Positions 5,563-6,756 of a stretch of DNA of 6,756 bases are shown piece after piece (within the stretch, counting starts at the first letter, position 1; each line of letters opens with the position of its first letter). The stretch is taken from positions 1-6,756 of the forward strand of contig USQD01000108.1 of assembly GCA_900556795.1 (NCBI GenBank), written 5' to 3'. The DNA is from an uncultured Prevotella sp. (GTDB taxonomy: Bacteria > Bacteroidota > Bacteroidia > Bacteroidales > Bacteroidaceae). Below the pieces are notes generated by a model. It worked only from the letters and a program-made list of their open reading frames with translations, did not search any database and was not told the DNA's origin. A program made the translations under genes and the position numbers.

Positions 5563-6663
5563 CTAATTGTGTGTACTTACAATCTTGGTTGGAGCCTTCT
5601 CGGCATTTCTGCGGTTCACTACTGTCACGATGCTCTGAGCAAGGCTCAGGAAAGCCTGACCGGTGATGGAATCAACCTTGGTTGCAGCTGGCGCACCATC
5701 ATCTCCACCCTCGCAGATGCTCTGGACGATAGGAATCTGGGCAAGCAATGGCACGTTCATCTCCTTGGCGAGATTCTTGCATCCCTCCTTACCAAAGATA
5801 TAATACTTGTTCTCAGGCAACTCAGCAGGAGTAAAGTAAGCCATGTTCTCGATAAGTCCGAGGATAGGCACGTTCACCTTGTCATTCTGATACATGTCAA
5901 TACCCTTTCTCGCATCGGCAAGCGCCACCTGCTGAGGAGTACTTACGATAACCGTACCCGTGATGGCAAGCGTCTGGAGCAGAGTAAGATGAATATCGCT
6001 TGTGCCAGGAGGAGTATCAAGGATGAAGTAATCCAACTCGCCCCAGTCTGCATCAGCAATCAACTGCTTCAAAGCAGAGCAAGCCATACCGCCACGCCAC
6101 AAGGTAGCCGTAGTAGGACTTACGAAGAAACCGATACTCAGCAGTTTCACACCATACTTCTCTACAGGTTCAATCAAATCTCTGCCATCCTTGTGAACAG
6201 AATAAGGACGCTCCTCCTCTACGCCAAACATCTTAGGCATGGAAGGACCGAAGATGTCAGTATCGAGCAAGCCCACCTTGTAACCCAACTTGGCAAGTGC
6301 AATGGCGAGATTGGCAGAAACAGTACTCTTGCCAACTCCACCTTTACCCGAGCTTACGGCGATGACGTTCTTCACCTGTGGCAGCATCTTTCCAACCTCA
6401 GGACGAGGAGCCGACTTGAACTCAGTAACAATCTCCACCTCAACCTCCTTAGAGATGTGATAATGGATGGCAGCCTCAGCCGCCTTCACGGTACTCTTCA
6501 GGAAAGGATCAGTATCACGGGGGAAGAGCAAGACCACCTTCACCTTCATACCATTGATGCTAGGCGTATCTGCCAGCATCTCGCTTTCTATGAGGTTCTT
6601 CTTGGTGCCCGGATAGATGACCGTAGCAAGAGCCTCTTCTATCAATTTTGGATATAATGTCAT
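5563..6663 (-). CDS. mrp: Mrp/ApbC/NBP35-type P-loop ATPase, iron-sulfur carrier family
   Basis: Members of this family bind and transfer Fe-S clusters to apoproteins in an ATP-dependent manner in the cytoplasm. The 366-residue protein has an N-terminal MIP18/DUF59-like domain (about 1-85). The deviant Walker A motif SGKGGVGKS is at 105-113, LLDTDIFGPS at 132-141, the LWRGGMACSALKQ region at 188-200, the Walker B-like DYFILDTPPGTSDIHLT at 211-227 and STPQQVALADARKG at 241-254. The CXXC pair that normally follows ENM is absent: ENMAYFTPAELPENKYYIFG (272-291) has no cysteine, and the nearest is C295. I recall the same ENMA-FTPAELPENKYYIFG form in other Bacteroidota Mrp proteins. I chose the start at 6663 because a promoter lies just upstream and the domain begins there; an in-frame ATG at 6714 overlaps the promoter. 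Length is normal. The gene is transcribed alone within this window. Confidence 0.95.
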   Translation of the reverse strand: MTLYPKLIEEALATVIYPGTKKNLIESEMLADTPSINGMKVKVVLLFPRDTDPFLKSTVKAAEAAIHYHISKEVEVEIVTEFKSAPRPEVGKMLPQVKNVIAVSSGKGGVGKSTVSANLAIALAKLGYKVGLLDTDIFGPSMPKMFGVEEERPYSVHKDGRDLIEPVEKYGVKLLSIGFFVSPTTATLWRGGMACSALKQLIADADWGELDYFILDTPPGTSDIHLTLLQTLAITGTVIVSTPQQVALADARKGIDMYQNDKVNVPILGLIENMAYFTPAELPENKYYIFGKEGCKNLAKEMNVPLLAQIPIVQSICEGGDDGAPAATKVDSITGQAFLSLAQSIVTVVNRRNAEKAPTKIVSTHN

Positions 6664-6683
6664 AATTCTTCTGTTTATTTGTG

Positions 6684-6715
6684 CAAAAGTAACAATAAAT
6701 AATGTAATAAGCAAA
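6684..6715 (-). promoter_or_regulatory. Bacteroidota-type promoter for mrp
   Basis: Read on the minus strand, TTTG (6715-6712) is followed by 20 bases and then TACTTTTG (6691-6684). This matches the TTTG / TAnnTTTG (-33/-7) consensus of the primary sigma factor in Bacteroidota. Transcription would start about 4-6 bases further on, near 6678-6680, leaving a leader of roughly 15 bases (AAACAGAAGAATT) before the ATG at 6663. No strong Shine-Dalgarno is present, as is common in this phylum. Confidence 0.8.
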
Positions 6716-6756
6716 TAAAAACTAAATAATTTCAGATATTAAACACTTAGATCGGA

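Noticed and set aside
5569..6657. A 362-codon plus-strand frame opposite mrp
   Set aside because: It lies wholly antisense to a gene with unmistakable conserved motifs and has no recognisable domain or membrane pattern. Long antisense frames arise from codon bias.

Overview
The window looks like a chromosomal segment from a Bacteroidota species, most likely Prevotella/Segatella-like. Three things suggest this: a near-perfect Bacteroidota-type promoter (TTTG-N20-TACTTTTG) in front of the minus-strand gene, AT-rich leaders without clear Shine-Dalgarno sequences, and an Mrp protein of the form I associate with this phylum. The genus is inferred from overall flavour, not from a search.

Bases 2-5148 (+ strand) hold a four-gene exporter locus: a TolC-family outer-membrane channel cut at its 5' end by the window edge, a HlyD-type periplasmic adaptor, and two paralogous ABC-2 family permeases. 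Together they would form a tripartite efflux machine spanning both membranes. The two permeases are the inner-membrane core (probably a heterodimer), the HlyD protein is the periplasmic bridge, and the TolC protein is the exit duct. No ATP-binding subunit is encoded between or after these genes, so the energising ATPase must lie upstream of the window or elsewhere.

Bases 5149-5562 carry no credible gene but are densely structured. They hold the tail of a period-7 repeat array, two near-identical 42-bp direct repeats, a ~190-bp compound inverted repeat built from four short palindromes (MITE- or BIME-like), and a strong bidirectional terminator that separates the exporter locus from the convergent gene.

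Bases 5563-6663 (- strand) encode an Mrp/ApbC/NBP35-type P-loop ATPase with an N-terminal MIP18-like domain. Its promoter is at 6684-6715, and the remaining bases to 6756 are AT-rich upstream sequence with nothing else I can support.

The most unusual feature is that several non-coding gaps are built from 7-bp words (AGTGAAG, AAGTTCA, AATGTAT-like, CTGTTAA), plus a 14-bp unit after tolC. Two of these arrays run into the coding sequence of the second permease and supply its start codon and its stop codon. The exporter genes themselves are conventional families, so no clearly new protein system is visible. The repeat architecture is the part worth a second look.
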